Shown here: one piece after another, positions 1-10,481 of the stretch
How the letters are laid out: every line of letters starts with the position of its first letter
How positions within the stretch are numbered: the stretch's first letter is position 1
Assembly: GCF_963576675.1 (NCBI RefSeq)
Contig: NC_088910.1
Location: forward strand, 22,384,531 to 22,448,530
Reading direction: 5' to 3'
Length of the DNA stretch: 64,000 bases
Source: Euphorbia lathyris
Lineage: Eukaryota; Streptophyta; Magnoliopsida; Malpighiales; Euphorbiaceae
Notes under the pieces: generated by a model
What the model saw: only the letters and a program-made list of their open reading frames with translations
Told to the model about the DNA's origin: nothing
Database searches by the model: none
Translations under genes and position numbers: made by a program

Positions 1-640
1 ATCTTTCATACATTGGTTTTATTATTCATACCCTAATTTATGGAATTTTATAACATTAATTAGGGGATTCAAACACAGATATTGTAAAGCTAGAAAAACT
101 AAGAATCACATCAATTGTTGGGTGCACCTAGCAAGGTCAGAATCAATTGCTTACTTGCCAAACATAGATGTTCAATGCTTTAAATATTATGTTTTGACTT
201 GAATAGGTATGAACTGATTAGGAAGTATATAAATTTCTATTTCAAAACAGGAATAAGTTATGTATGACACAAAATCTACAAAAAAACATATATCCACAAG
301 TTAGACAAACAAGTTAGGCCTCACACACTTGAAAACTAAGGGGAACTTAATCTTCAAGTTGTGGAACTGGTTAGTGCTCTCCCTCTTGCACATCATGCCC
401 CCATCGCATGCTCCTTCTTCCATCTCCCAGCAGTTGCATCATATTCTACCCTATTACTATTGTATTGCTCAACAACTTGTTCCTACTCTGGAAATTGACC
501 CTCAATGCAGGGTTCTACAATTAGGGAGTATATATGCCACATTAGCTAACAAATGAATAGATAAATTAGACGAAAACATGAATAATTGTGTAGCAAAGAA
601 ATAGATAAAAACTAGTGGAAAATCTAACCGTGGCAGTGGG

Positions 641-645
641 ATAAG
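641..645. other. Target-site duplication, left (ATAAG)
   Basis: ATAAG directly precedes the LTR that starts at 646 and recurs at 9541-9545 right after the other LTR. The undisrupted site survives in copy 2 of the tandem repeat (14232-14236), where ATAAG occurs once. Confidence 0.95.
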
Positions 646-2302
646 TGACGGGGCCTCAGCGGTTTCACGATGTTTTCGTTCGGTTCCCGCCGCTGAGGCC
701 GATCTAAGGGATAAGTGTACCCCGTCGTTATCAAGTAATAAAATTCTGGAAAAGTCCAGGTATCGTCCACAGGATTTATTTCTGCAAGTATCAAGCTACT
801 TGGTCTCAGGTGTTATCTAGGCTTTGGGGGTTTTGAGTTTGATTTTGCTTAAGTTAATCTACTCCTAGGTTGAATTATACTACTCCTAGCTAAGTTGTCT
901 AATTCTAACTAAGTTATTCTACGCCTAATTAAGTTACTCTACCCCTAATTAAGTTAAACTACTCCTAGGTGATCTTTTACCAATGTAATTATCCGAAGGA
1001 ACATGAAGGGATACGATGATAATGAAAATAGATTGTTTAGACAACGGAATTAAAACCTAATCTAAGTCACTTGTATCCGAGGCGATTAACCCTACCTATC
1101 CTCCTGAGGTCCCTAGTTTGTGATTCCCTTGTAAGGCCGAAACTAGCTCTAAGGCTCAGCAATTTGGGCTTAATCTTCTATAGGGTCGTCAATCCTATAG
1201 GCACTGACTAGGTCAGATTCAGCTCGCAATATGTGCCAACTTAATTTTGGGATTATCGAATGAGTTAAACCAATCAGACAAAGCGTAAGAAAAAGATTAA
1301 AGCAATAAAACAATTGAATAAACAAAATTATAATATATATCAAAGATGAAAAGTATTGTCACGAAGATACAATGAGCCTAGGATTCATAGCATGGATCAG
1401 AGGCTAGACAGAATAAAAAAGAAGAAAAATCCCTTTCAGGGAACCTGTCTACCAATGTAGGCGTCTTCCTAGGACTTAAGGATGGAGCTTGAGCAATCCT
1501 CGGTGAGCGGAGCTTCGGAGGTGTGTTCAATGGAGGTTTGAAGGATATGGAGGAGGTGGAGAGGATTTCTCAAGGTGAAAGCTAAGAAAATTACAAAGAT
1601 AAAAGATATTTAATTTACATTGGAAAAATCCTATTTATAGGCGCGGCTCGGGCCCTTTTCTTGACCTATTTCGTGTCTTTATGTAGGTAGGAAGTCGTGG
1701 GGCTGGTCGTGGAGTCGTGGGGGCGGAATTGGTCTTTTTGACCAATTCCCACAGGTCTGCTCGCCGAGCAGGGCGAGCTGCTCGGCGAGCAGGCCTCTGA
1801 GGGCCTGCTCGGCGAGCTGGCCTACGAAGGCCAGTTCGCCCGAGCAGGCCCCTGAGGGCCTGCTCGGTGAGCTGGCCTAATTAGGCCAGTTCGTCGAGCA
1901 GTCTTGCCCGGCACGCCTCTGCGCGGTCGCTGAATGCCAAAAGTGTGTTTTTCGCCCGAACTTATCCCCGCGTATGCACAAAAACTCCAGATAGCATTAG
2001 TCCAAAGGCTAAATTGACCCGCCAATCGCTTATTTTGAGCAAACGCTTCGTTTGGTGCGACTTTTGACGGATCAATTAGCTTCAAAAGATAACGGAATTA
2101 TAATATGCATGCCATTTTGGCCGTATTTGCCTAAATTGATCATAAAACGAGCCTAAACGACGAAAAGTAAATAAAACATTTCCAATTTCTAACTAACTCA
2201 CACAAAAGCATTTAAATGCGAGAATTGCTCGCTTATTAACTAAATAACGCTAAAAACCGTCCTAAAACCATACCCAAAGATAAGGGTTTTTGACCCCTAT
2301 CA
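646..2302 (-). repeat. 3' LTR (in element sense) of the Athila-like element
   Basis: On the plus strand it starts TGACGGGGCC and ends CCCCTATCA; in element sense it runs TGATAGGGG...CCCCGTCA. It is 1,657 bp and colinear with 7898-9540. A GC-rich hairpin block lies at about 1747-1907. The outer edge touches ATAAG at 641-645 and the inner edge touches the purine tract. Confidence 0.93.
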
Positions 2303-2315
2303 AACCTCCTCGCAC
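2303..2315 (-). promoter_or_regulatory. Polypurine tract (plus-strand primer) of the Athila-like element
   Basis: Read on the minus strand this is GTGCGAGGAGGTT, directly before the LTR's TGATAGGGG. A purine-rich run in this position is the usual plus-strand primer of LTR retrotransposons. Confidence 0.75.
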
Positions 2316-3856
2316 TTAAAACTTTACTTGTCCCCAAGTAAACTGAAAAACTAAACCCGCAATCACAAGCAAGCTAGAAAACCTCCCGGTTTGACTAGGT
2401 GCTTGACACAATTTCGAGCATCTGTAATTACATGCATTCGGAAATACAAAGTAGAGACACGATATCCAAAAGCCGCATTTCAATTATCATAGGTCATATG
2501 TTTTAAGAAAAAAGACACATGTTCAATTAAACGAGCTTGAGGGGATCGCTAAGTAAAACACCTCACCATAGGTAGTTCACTCATTTCACACAATTTTGGT
2601 GGCTAAAGTGTTTACTCTCGGCTTATGTTCTTGCTTAGGATTACGTTGATTTTGCACGTTCATCCGAGTTCCTCTACTATGCTGTATGACTCCGATGATA
2701 TCAAAAATAGCCTCGAATTGGGGTTGTAATATGGTTAGAGGGTTAAAGGTACAACAAGGGTTAGGGGTTCTAGCGCTAGAAAAACAAAGTTTAAAATGGC
2801 TTTAGCAAATTGGGAAGTGATTGAGCTTTTTATTCACAAATATTTTTCTGAGACGTTCTAGTTTTAAGACTTGGGAGATATGGTTCTCCTTCTTTTGTTC
2901 GTCTCTTTTCCTTTTTCTTTTCTGTTTTTCCTTTTTCTCTTTCTTTCCTTTTTTTTTCTTTTTTTCTTTTTGGGTAGTAGTGCTCAATCACTTCTTAGCA
3001 TTTTGGCTTGCTACTATGATGCCATAAACAAAGATAAAACGCTAGAAGAAAACAAAGGCTCAATGTGAGCTTTGCAAAAACTCGGGTTAAGTAACAAACC
3101 AAGTGATGGTTTGCAAAAATTGGGTTAGAACGAAAGAAAAATCTACAAACTACAAAAATACAGGCTCAAAGGGGCTTCCTAGAGTAGATGAAAAAGAGAA
3201 AATAAGGTAAATAAAAAGGTTAATTCTAATGAGGCTGATTCATCGTTTAACATCTCAAATCATCGCATGTAGGTTCAACTCAGTATTAGGTGCAAAATCT
3301 GTAATCTTTCCACAAGTCAAAGCATTCACACAAAAATGTCAAGAAAAAGAGCTTTTTGATGTTCGCTCTTAGGCTCAAATTCAACTCACAATTCTTGGGT
3401 TTCAATTTTGTGCTTACTATTTCTCCCCAAACTCGAGTTTAATATCACATGCCTTCAATTCTTAAGTTATCTACCTAAGTAATGATTTTAGCATTTCTTC
3501 AAAAGTAGGGTCTAAATGCAAACTTTAGCTCATGCTTTTACAGATACAAGGATTGTGTCCTACACCTAAACTAGTTGTCATGCAATTTTAGATTCGGTTC
3601 TCAGCCCTCAAGGACAAATAACGAAGTTTAGATTCAAAGGGGGTTCACGGTTTTAGGTCCTAAACATGCGAAAACATAAAAAAAACCCGAAAACCCTAAA
3701 CTAAACTAGAAACGACGCAACAAAAATTTTAAAAATTATACAATTTTTGTAAGTTTGTCTACCCCTCCTCCTCACACTAAAAATATGCAATAAGTTCCAA
3801 CATTGCATCACAAACCATAAAGAACAAGTGTAAAAAGTTAGGGTGGAGAAGACAAC
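2316..3856 (-). other. 3' non-coding region of the Athila-like element with a long purine tract
   Basis: No supported gene. On the minus strand a nearly pure purine run (about 2888-2972, complement of CT-rich sequence) lies about 0.6 kb before the polypurine tract. It is followed by AT-rich sequence up to the accessory ORF's stop. Short open frames here are low-complexity translations of the CT tract. Confidence 0.7.
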
Positions 3857-5059
3857 TTACTGATCGGCCGGAGGGTATGGCCAAGGCATGTTGTAGCGTT
3901 TGCAGTAGTCTGCCGCTACGTATTCAAGACCCGAAAGCCTTCGGTCCATATTCTGCTCAAAGTTAGTGAACCGTTGGTCCATCTGTTGAACAGTGTTAAG
4001 GGTACGTAGGTTAAGATCTCTCATTTCTACCATCATGGTGTTGATGGTTTGGAACTGGGCCTCCGTCCCCGGCGCTTGGTTTTCCATTTGGTCTCCTGCT
4101 GCGACAGTTCCTTCTTCCTCAGATTCTCCCTGTTCTTCTTCTCCCTGTTGTGGTGGGTTTCGTGCTCTTTTTCGCACCCTTCTGCTAGAGCTTGCTCCTC
4201 CAGATGAGTTCCTGTTTAAAACTGAATGGGAAGTAGATCTCCCTAGAAATGTGGAGTTAAGCAAAGTTGGGTAGAAACCAGCTTCCTGAATGTCCAAAGC
4301 TTTGAATTGGCTATCAAGGAAGTTGGTAACCAAATGTCCAAGGCCAATGGACCCGCGTTTTTTACTTGTTTGGCTTGAAAAGCCTTCAAAGATGGCTTTG
4401 ATATTATTAACGGGTTTATGGTTGGCCACACACCACAGTATGAGCAATTCTGTCTTTGAGATCTTATTACTCTCATTTTTGCCTAACAAGTTGTGAGCCA
4501 CAAACTTGTGTACAAGGTTTAACAATGGGTCTAAGAGGTGGACTGGGCTAGCAGTGCGGGAGTCAAATTCTAATAAGCCTGTTAATTGTTCCCAAGCTTT
4601 ATCTTTTGTCATGGGTTCCTCAAAACCCGAGACTGCCTCTGGATGGTTATAGACTCCCATCAAAGCTGCTATCATAGTGTCACTGAGACGATAGGGTCTA
4701 CCGTTCAGTCTGAAAGAATGCTTACCACACCCCGCAGGCAGCTCCTTTTTCAAGGTGGTCAGAAATTCTACAGTGAAGTTGTAATACACTAGGGTCCTTT
4801 TTGTGGCTAGTCTATGCCAACCGTGGAATTTTAGGATTTCATTGAAATCCTTTTCCAGACCTATAGATGCTAGATATTTCTGGTCAACAATGATTAGAGT
4901 GGCAAGTTCTTGCCTAGAAAACCAATGATACAACAGTCCCTCTCGCTCATCGACCAGTTCAAAAGGTGGGTCATACTTAGCTTGGAGGGTGTCGCTGAAT
5001 TCGATGTCAGAATTGGCTTCATTATCAACCGTGATCTTCGCCTTGCCTTTTCTACCCAT
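3857..5059 (-). CDS. ATHILA-type accessory ORF (plant retrotransposon ORF1-like protein)
   Basis: A 400-codon uninterrupted ORF starting MGRKGKAK. An upstream in-frame start (5164) is less likely because the sequence just before the chosen ATG is a good splice acceptor (CAG at 5065-5067). The protein resembles the ATHILA/'putative plant transposon protein' families: a core of about 200 residues with a W-x-R-L and YYNF-VEFL segment, a conserved NGRPYRLSD turn, and a segment NKISKTELLILWCV. After this come a short basic cluster (SSRRVRKRARN), an acidic Glu-rich stretch and a coiled-coil-like C-terminus. The function of these proteins is unknown; they sit where Athila elements carry a third, envelope-position ORF. 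This is the only intact ORF in the element, which is notable because gag carries stops. Confidence 0.75.
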   Translation of the reverse strand: MGRKGKAKITVDNEANSDIEFSDTLQAKYDPPFELVDEREGLLYHWFSRQELATLIIVDQKYLASIGLEKDFNEILKFHGWHRLATKRTLVYYNFTVEFLTTLKKELPAGCGKHSFRLNGRPYRLSDTMIAALMGVYNHPEAVSGFEEPMTKDKAWEQLTGLLEFDSRTASPVHLLDPLLNLVHKFVAHNLLGKNESNKISKTELLILWCVANHKPVNNIKAIFEGFSSQTSKKRGSIGLGHLVTNFLDSQFKALDIQEAGFYPTLLNSTFLGRSTSHSVLNRNSSGGASSSRRVRKRARNPPQQGEEEQGESEEEGTVAAGDQMENQAPGTEAQFQTINTMMVEMRDLNLRTLNTVQQMDQRFTNFEQNMDRRLSGLEYVAADYCKRYNMPWPYPPADQ

Positions 5060-5064
5060 AGTAC

Positions 5065-5578
5065 CTGAGTAATAGACCAAAAATGGACTAGTTAGAACAT
5101 ATTCACAAAGTTGAACAAAAACCCCTAAATAGGTAAAACCATAGTTTAGAAACTTAGGGACCAAAACTATAAGCTTTCAGTCCCTAAGTAATTTACCCGT
5201 AATTCTAAATTCGTGCAAAATTAAGGATGCCCATTGACTAAAATGCGTTAAGAATGTGATATAGAATTCTATTGGCAAGTTTTCAACTATAAACTGAATA
5301 GTTGAACTTTGAGCTAAAATGAGGATTTTACCTAAATTGAGCAATTTCTCCAAATATTCACAAATTAAGAACAAAAATCATACCCAAACCACATATTAAT
5401 CATAATGTTACTATATGTTGCAAGAATGTCAAGAATTAAAAGCAAATAAAAGGTTATTTGAGAGAAAAGATGAAAAACCCAAAACTTAGGTTTATCTCAA
5501 ATCTCAAAAATTAACACCCTAAACTAAAATCTAAACCTAGAAGCATGTTAGAAATAAAAAATAGGTAAGAATTCATAC
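5065..5578 (-). other. Predicted 5'-UTR intron of the ATHILA-type ORF
   Basis: On the minus strand the donor is AACGAG|GTATGAA (exon ends at 5579). The acceptor is TATTACTCAG|GTACT, five bases before the ATG at 5059. The 514-nt interval is AT-rich as plant introns are. Splicing would give a compact leader directly joined to the start codon. This is inferred from the signals only. Confidence 0.5.
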
Positions 5579-5639
5579 CTCGTTTGTTGAATTCGGGTTA
5601 GTATGGTGGATTTGGGGGGTTAGGTTGTGAAGGAAAAAG

Positions 5640-5745
5640 GGAAAAGAGAGAAAAAGGAAAGAAAGAAAGAAAGAAGAAGGTAAGGAAGGGGATGATGAGT
5701 CATCCCCTATCCTTATCTTTATTTTATATATATATATATATATTT
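5640..5745 (-). promoter_or_regulatory. Internal promoter-like region: TATA run and CT-rich leader
   Basis: Read leftward, a long TA run ending TATAAAATAAAG (about 5719-5743) is followed by a CT-rich stretch (about 5640-5690, complement of GAAAG repeats) typical of plant 5' leaders, then the predicted donor at 5578. It suggests that the accessory ORF has its own transcript, separate from the LTR-driven RNA. Confidence 0.45.
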
Positions 5746-5769
5746 TTTAGTTCGGAATTAAAAATCCCG

Positions 5770-5878
5770 AACAGCCCGTGTCGACCGAGCAGCTGGCTCG
5801 GCCGACCAGCTCGGCGAGCAGGGCGTCAGTGCCCTGCTCGCCCGAGCTAGGGCGCCCAGCTCGACGAGCTGGGCGGTT
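5770..5878. repeat. GC-rich block of interleaved GCTCG/CGAGC palindromes
   Basis: Dense copies of GAGCAG, GCTCGGCGAGC and related inverted motifs give strong hairpin potential in an AT-rich setting. The same motif family forms the blocks inside both LTRs (about 1747-1907 and 9003-9136). It sits between gag and the accessory-ORF promoter region. Confidence 0.75.
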
Positions 5879-6041
5879 TTTTTTTAGAGAGAATATGGGG
5901 TGCAAAACTTGACAATGTAATAAAAATGCGAATTAAAAACTAACAACCAAATTTAACCAAAACAAAAAGAAAAGAAAATTGCAGAAATAATTGTTCAAGC
6001 TTTGAATTTAAACCGAGGAGAACTCGATTTCTCCCCCTTAC

Positions 6042-7478
6042 TCAATCCTTTCTCAGGATCTTTGGATTCTTCTCCGTTGTGCTTGGGAGAGAACCCTGTG
6101 GCCTTTCTTGCCTGTCCCTATTAATCTGGGCTACCTGATTGCTCAGATCCTTGCAGAAAGCTTCATTATTGGCAAGCCTAGCCGAGATCTCCTTTAAGAG
6201 AGTAACCACCTCGTTAGATTCCTTAGGAGGTTGCATTGGCCCTTGATTTTGCTGTTGCTATGGGGGCATGCCAAGCCCCTGATCTCTATGCTCCTGAACA
6301 AAACCGCTGGGAGGTCGAAGCACATTCTGGTTTGAATTCCTGTAAGATAGGTTCGGGTGCTGAGGCCTCCTATAGTTGTTGTTGTTGTTGTTGTTGTAGG
6401 AGTTATGATTGTTGGGGTTGTAGTTGTTATAGTTCTGGTTGTACCTCAGTTGCCCCCCAACATAATTGACCATCTCCACCCCGTCTCCAACGAAAGGGCT
6501 ACCTGCCTGACAGTCCTTTCCATGGTGGTCACCGCCACAGTGCACACAGGTGGGAGGTTGGCTGAATCTAGCCAACAGGACGTCCATCTTCCTACTTATA
6601 TCCGCAACACTCAGATTTTGTTCTTGTTCTTCCACAGCAAACACCTGCTGCCTTGTGGGGCCAGCGAGTTTCTCCTCTTGCCAATGCACACTCTTCCTAG
6701 CCAGCTTATTAATCATGTCATACGCCACTGTTGCCGTCTTTCTAAACAAATCTTCACCCGCTGCGGAGTCTACAATAGCCCTGTTGGTGGGTGTCAGTCC
6801 GTGATAGAATACGCTCACCAATTAATGCTTGGGTATGTCATGATGAGGGCACATGCGTAGCATTTTTCTGAATCGGGTCCAAGATGTGTGGAGCGCTTCG
6901 TGCTCGGGTTGGTGGAAGGATGTGATCTCACCCCTGAGCATTGCTGTCTTCGAGGGAGGAAAGTAGTAGGACAAGAATTCCTTCTCCAATCCTGCCCAAG
7001 TCGTGATTGATCCGGGCTCCAGTGTTCTTAGCCATTCCAAAGCTTGCCCAGTTAGAGAAAATAGGAACAACTTCAGCCTAGCAGCATCTTGGGGAACCCC
7101 ATTTGTTCTCGCAGTGTCTGTGCACATTAGGAAGCGATCCAGATGATCATTCGGGCTCTCATGTGCTTCCCCTCCAAACAATCCGGTCTGTTGAATCAAG
7201 TGGATTATGTCGGACTTGATTTCGTATGTATTGGCCGGAATATTCGGAGCGGCAATGCCGGACAAATGCTGGTGTTGGTGTGGTGCCAGGATCTCACTCA
7301 TCAGACGAGTGTCAGTTTCTGGCCCGGTGTTCTCAGTGTTCTGTTCATTGTCAGTCATTGTGATAGGCTCGATGATCTCGTCTTGCTTCAGTTTTCCAAT
7401 CTGTTTGCTCCTGCGAAGAGTACGTTCAAGTTCAGGGTTAAGAGGGACACACGGTATTCTCGCTGATCTTGTAGGCAT
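6042..7478 (-). pseudogene. Athila-like gag, two premature stops
   Basis: One reading frame starting MPTRSARIP and ending at 6042 is interrupted by TAA (6822-6824) and TAG (6258-6260); the downstream parts stay in frame. It has the plant Ty3 gag core: FGGEAHESPNDHLDRF, ALEWLRTLEPGSITTW, YYFPPSKTA, RFRKMLRMCPHH. A nucleocapsid-type knuckle follows (CVHCGGDHHGKDC, Cx2Cx3Hx4C) and then an Asn/Tyr-rich stretch coded by a (GTT)n run near 6373-6396. Both stops could be single C-to-T changes of Gln codons. As it stands it cannot make full Gag without readthrough. No protease or RT follows. Confidence 0.85.
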
Positions 7479-7872
7479 ATGCTGAGAAGAAATAAATACA
7501 AGAAATAAATGAAAGCAGAAATTTTTCCTATGAAAGAAAATTATACACATCATACAAGGTCGCACAGTTTTATACAAGTATTCTTATTGGTTTATATTGA
7601 CAGATATAGATTGGTGTACATGGTACAAACTAGTAGAGATAAACAAGTATGTATAAGTATGAATCAGAACATGAACAAATATAAATATAAGAATGAACAA
7701 GTATGAAAGGTATAAACAAGCACAGACAGACAAGTACAGATGAATTTAACAAGTATAAATATACGTCTGTATGAACAAGTATAAATAAGAATAAACGATA
7801 TAAACAAGGGTATTCACAATGAATGCCTAAACTAACAAATCGACCTTTGGTTCGATATTGCAGAAGAAATAA
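7479..7872 (-). other. Leader between PBS and gag
   Basis: AT-rich, with many degenerate copies of AACAAGTATAAATA-like words on the plus strand (about 7640-7800). No ORF is supported. In element sense this is the untranslated, packaging-type region upstream of gag. Confidence 0.6.
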
Positions 7873-7891
7873 ATCCCCAACAACGGCGCCA
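7873..7891 (-). promoter_or_regulatory. Primer-binding site, tRNA-Asp type
   Basis: On the minus strand TGGCGCCGTTGTTGGGGAT lies six bases inside the LTR. It matches the complement of the 3' end of plant tRNA-Asp with two mismatches. This primer type is usual for Athila-like elements and fixes the element's orientation. Confidence 0.85.
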
Positions 7892-7897
7892 AAAACT

Positions 7898-9540
7898 TGA
7901 CGGGGCCTCAACGGTTTCACGATGTTTTCGTTCGGTTCCCGCCGCTGAGGCCGATCTAAGGGATAAGTGTACCCCGTCGTTATCAAGTAATAAAATTCTG
8001 GAAAAGTCCAAGTATCGTCCACAGGATTTATTTCTGCAAGTATCAAGCTACTTGGTCTCAGGTGTTATCTAGGCTTTGGGGGTTTTGAGTTTGATTTTGC
8101 TTAAGTTAATCTACTCCTAGGTTGAATTATACTACTCCTAGCTAAGTTGTCTAATTCTAACTAAGTTATTCTACGCCTAATTAAGTTACTCTACCCCTAA
8201 TTAAGTTAAACTACTCCTAGGTGATCTTTTACCAATGTAATTATCCGAAGGAACATGAAGGGATACGATGATAATGAAAATAGATTGTTTAGACAACGGA
8301 ATTAAAACCTAATCTAAGTCACTTGTGTCCGAGGCGATTAACCCTACCTATCCTCTTGAGGTCCCTAGTTCGTGATTCCCTTGTAAGGCCGAAACTAGCT
8401 CTAAGGCTCAGCAATTTGGGCTTAATCTTCTATAGGGTCGTCAATCCTATAGGCACTGACTAGGTCAGATTCAGCTCGCAATATGTGCCAACTTAATTTT
8501 GGGATTATCGAATGAGTTAAACCAATCAGACAAAGCGTAAGAAAAAGATTAAAGCAATAAAACAATTGAATAAACAAAATTATAATATATATCAAAGATG
8601 AAAAGTATTGTCACGAAGATACAATAAGCCTAGGATTCATAGCATGGATCAGAGGCTACACAGAATATAAAAGAAGAAAAATCCCTTTTAGGGAACCTGT
8701 CTACCAATGCAGGCGTCTTCCTAGGACTTAAGGATGGAGCTTGAGCAATCCTCGGTGAGCGGAGCTTCGGAGGTGTCTTAAATGGAGGTTTGAAGGATAT
8801 GGAGGAGGTGGAGAGGATTTCTCAAGGTGAAAGCTAAGAAAATTACAAAGATAAAAGATATTTAATTTACATTGGAAAAATCCTATTTATAGGCGCGGCT
8901 CGGGCCCTTTCTTGACCTATTTCGTGTCTTTATGCAGGTAGGAAGTCGTGGGGCCGGTCGTGGAGTCGTGGGGGCGGAATTGGTCTTTTTGACCAATTCC
9001 CACAGGCCTGCTCGCCGAGAAAGGCGAGCTGCTCGACGAGCAGGCACTGCTCGTCGCGAGCAGGCCTCTGAGGGCCTGCTGGGCGAGCAGGCACAGCCTG
9101 CTCGGTGAGCTGGCCTAATTAGGCCAGTTCGTCGAGCAGTCTTGCCCGGCACGCCTCTGCGCGGTCGCTGAATGCCAAAAGTGTGTTTTTCGCCCGAACT
9201 TATCCCTGCGTATGCACAAAAACTCTAGATAGCATTAGTCCAAAGGCTAAATTGACCCGCCAATCGCTTATTTTGAGCAAACGCTTCGTTTGGTGCGACT
9301 TTTGACGGATCAATTAGCTTCAAAAGATAACAGAATTATAATATGCATGCCATTTTGGCCGTATTTGCCTAAATTGATCATAAAACGAGCCTAAACGACG
9401 AAAAGTAAATAAAACATTTCCAATTTCTAACTAACTCACACAAAAGCATTTAAATGCGAGAATTGCTCGCTTATTAACTAAATAACGCTAAAAACCGTCC
9501 TAAAACCGTACCCAAAGATAGGGGTTTTTGACCCCTATGA
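7898..9540 (-). repeat. 5' LTR (in element sense) of the Athila-like element
   Basis: 1,643 bp, colinear with 646-2302. The outer terminus reads TCATAGGGG on the minus strand instead of TGATAGGGG, a single-base change in the terminal dinucleotide. The GC block (about 9003-9136) differs from the other LTR by indels and rearranged repeats, whereas the rest differs only by scattered substitutions. Confidence 0.93.
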
Positions 9541-9545
9541 ATAAG
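9541..9545. other. Target-site duplication, right (ATAAG)
   Basis: Second copy of the 5-bp duplication; the following GCATGGCAAGCAACGAG resumes the Helitron-derived sequence left at 645. Confidence 0.95.
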
Positions 9546-10481
9546 CATGGCAAGCAACGAGGTGGGGAAGAGAGATCATCCCCATAGGACTAACATTAGG
9601 ATGATAAATCACTTTTTTGGAAACTTGGATCTTTTCTTGGTCATTTCACTCAAACCAAGTTCAAATTCGTATCTTGGATTAAACATCACTCTATATGTCT
9701 GCTTCAGGTACAATCCGATGAATCAGTTATTTCATAGACCGTTTTCATAGGATCTATTGCTTTTTCAATCTCAGGGTCTTCAGCTCGGAGCTAAGTCTGT
9801 CAATGAATCCTGCACTCCCATCTCCTTTAACAGTCATTGATGTGTTTAGGTATCATCTCCGAGCAAAAAATATGCATAATTTATTCTTAATTGAATGCAT
9901 CGGCAACACTATTATTAAACAGTTCCTATGTAATAGGGTTATAACAGATTCAGCCAACCTTTCCCCTTAAGATCCAAGGCTCATAATGGAATATTCTCGA
10001 CAAACTTCTAGGTAAACTATTTCATTCCTTTAAGATAGTTGAGTGTAATATACTTCATTACGTTTCAGCATGGTTGGTCCCTAGACTTGGTCTTCCTTAC
10101 ATACCTCATGTGTTCCTTTTGGCAGAAAAACAACTTCTCTTTTTATTATGTCTGAATTTTCATTTTTTGAAAAATCTTTTCAAATCTCAATTAATGTTGG
10201 TGTAATCTTTCAGATTCTATGTCTACAGTCCAATTTACTTCCTATTACAATTGATGCCATCCCCCTACATTTATTGTTGTTTGTTGAAACTAAGTCTATA
10301 AGCTTACTTCTTTCTTTGTTTTAGCTACTTAAGTTTTACATTTTGGGCTCCTAGTCTTTTGATGTTATATATAAAAACAATTGTACTTTATACTTGCATT
10401 TTAGAGGAAATTTATTTTTATATACTCTGGCTTATTTCCTTTAAGGTACATATTATCTAGCCTCCTTATTCTATTAATCCA

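Larger units (their letters stand above)
646..9540 (-). mobile_element. Athila-like Ty3 LTR retrotransposon lacking pol (8,895 bp)
   Basis: Two long LTRs (646-2302 and 7898-9540) are flanked by ATAAG duplications. The primer-binding site inside the right LTR, and the gag and accessory ORF on the minus strand, show it is transcribed leftward. The order in element sense is LTR, PBS, gag (two in-frame stops), a GC-rich hairpin block, the ATHILA-type ORF, a purine tract and LTR. No protease, reverse transcriptase, RNase H or integrase motif is visible anywhere in the 5.6-kb interior, so it must have depended on enzymes from another element. By hand I count about 20 LTR-LTR substitutions outside one hypervariable GC block, which suggests a fairly recent insertion. 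Confidence 0.9.

Noticed and set aside
329..556. 75-codon frame repeated at 13921-14148
   Set aside because: Starts with a non-ATG codon, lies in Helitron non-coding DNA, matches no family, and recurs only because of the tandem duplication.
2821..3068. Phe-rich membrane-like small ORFs
   Set aside because: They are translations of the long CT tract of the Athila-like element; the opposite frame is equally low-complexity.
3993..4796. Plus-strand ORFs opposite the ATHILA-type gene
   Set aside because: Antisense shadows of the 400-codon minus-strand ORF, without domains of their own.
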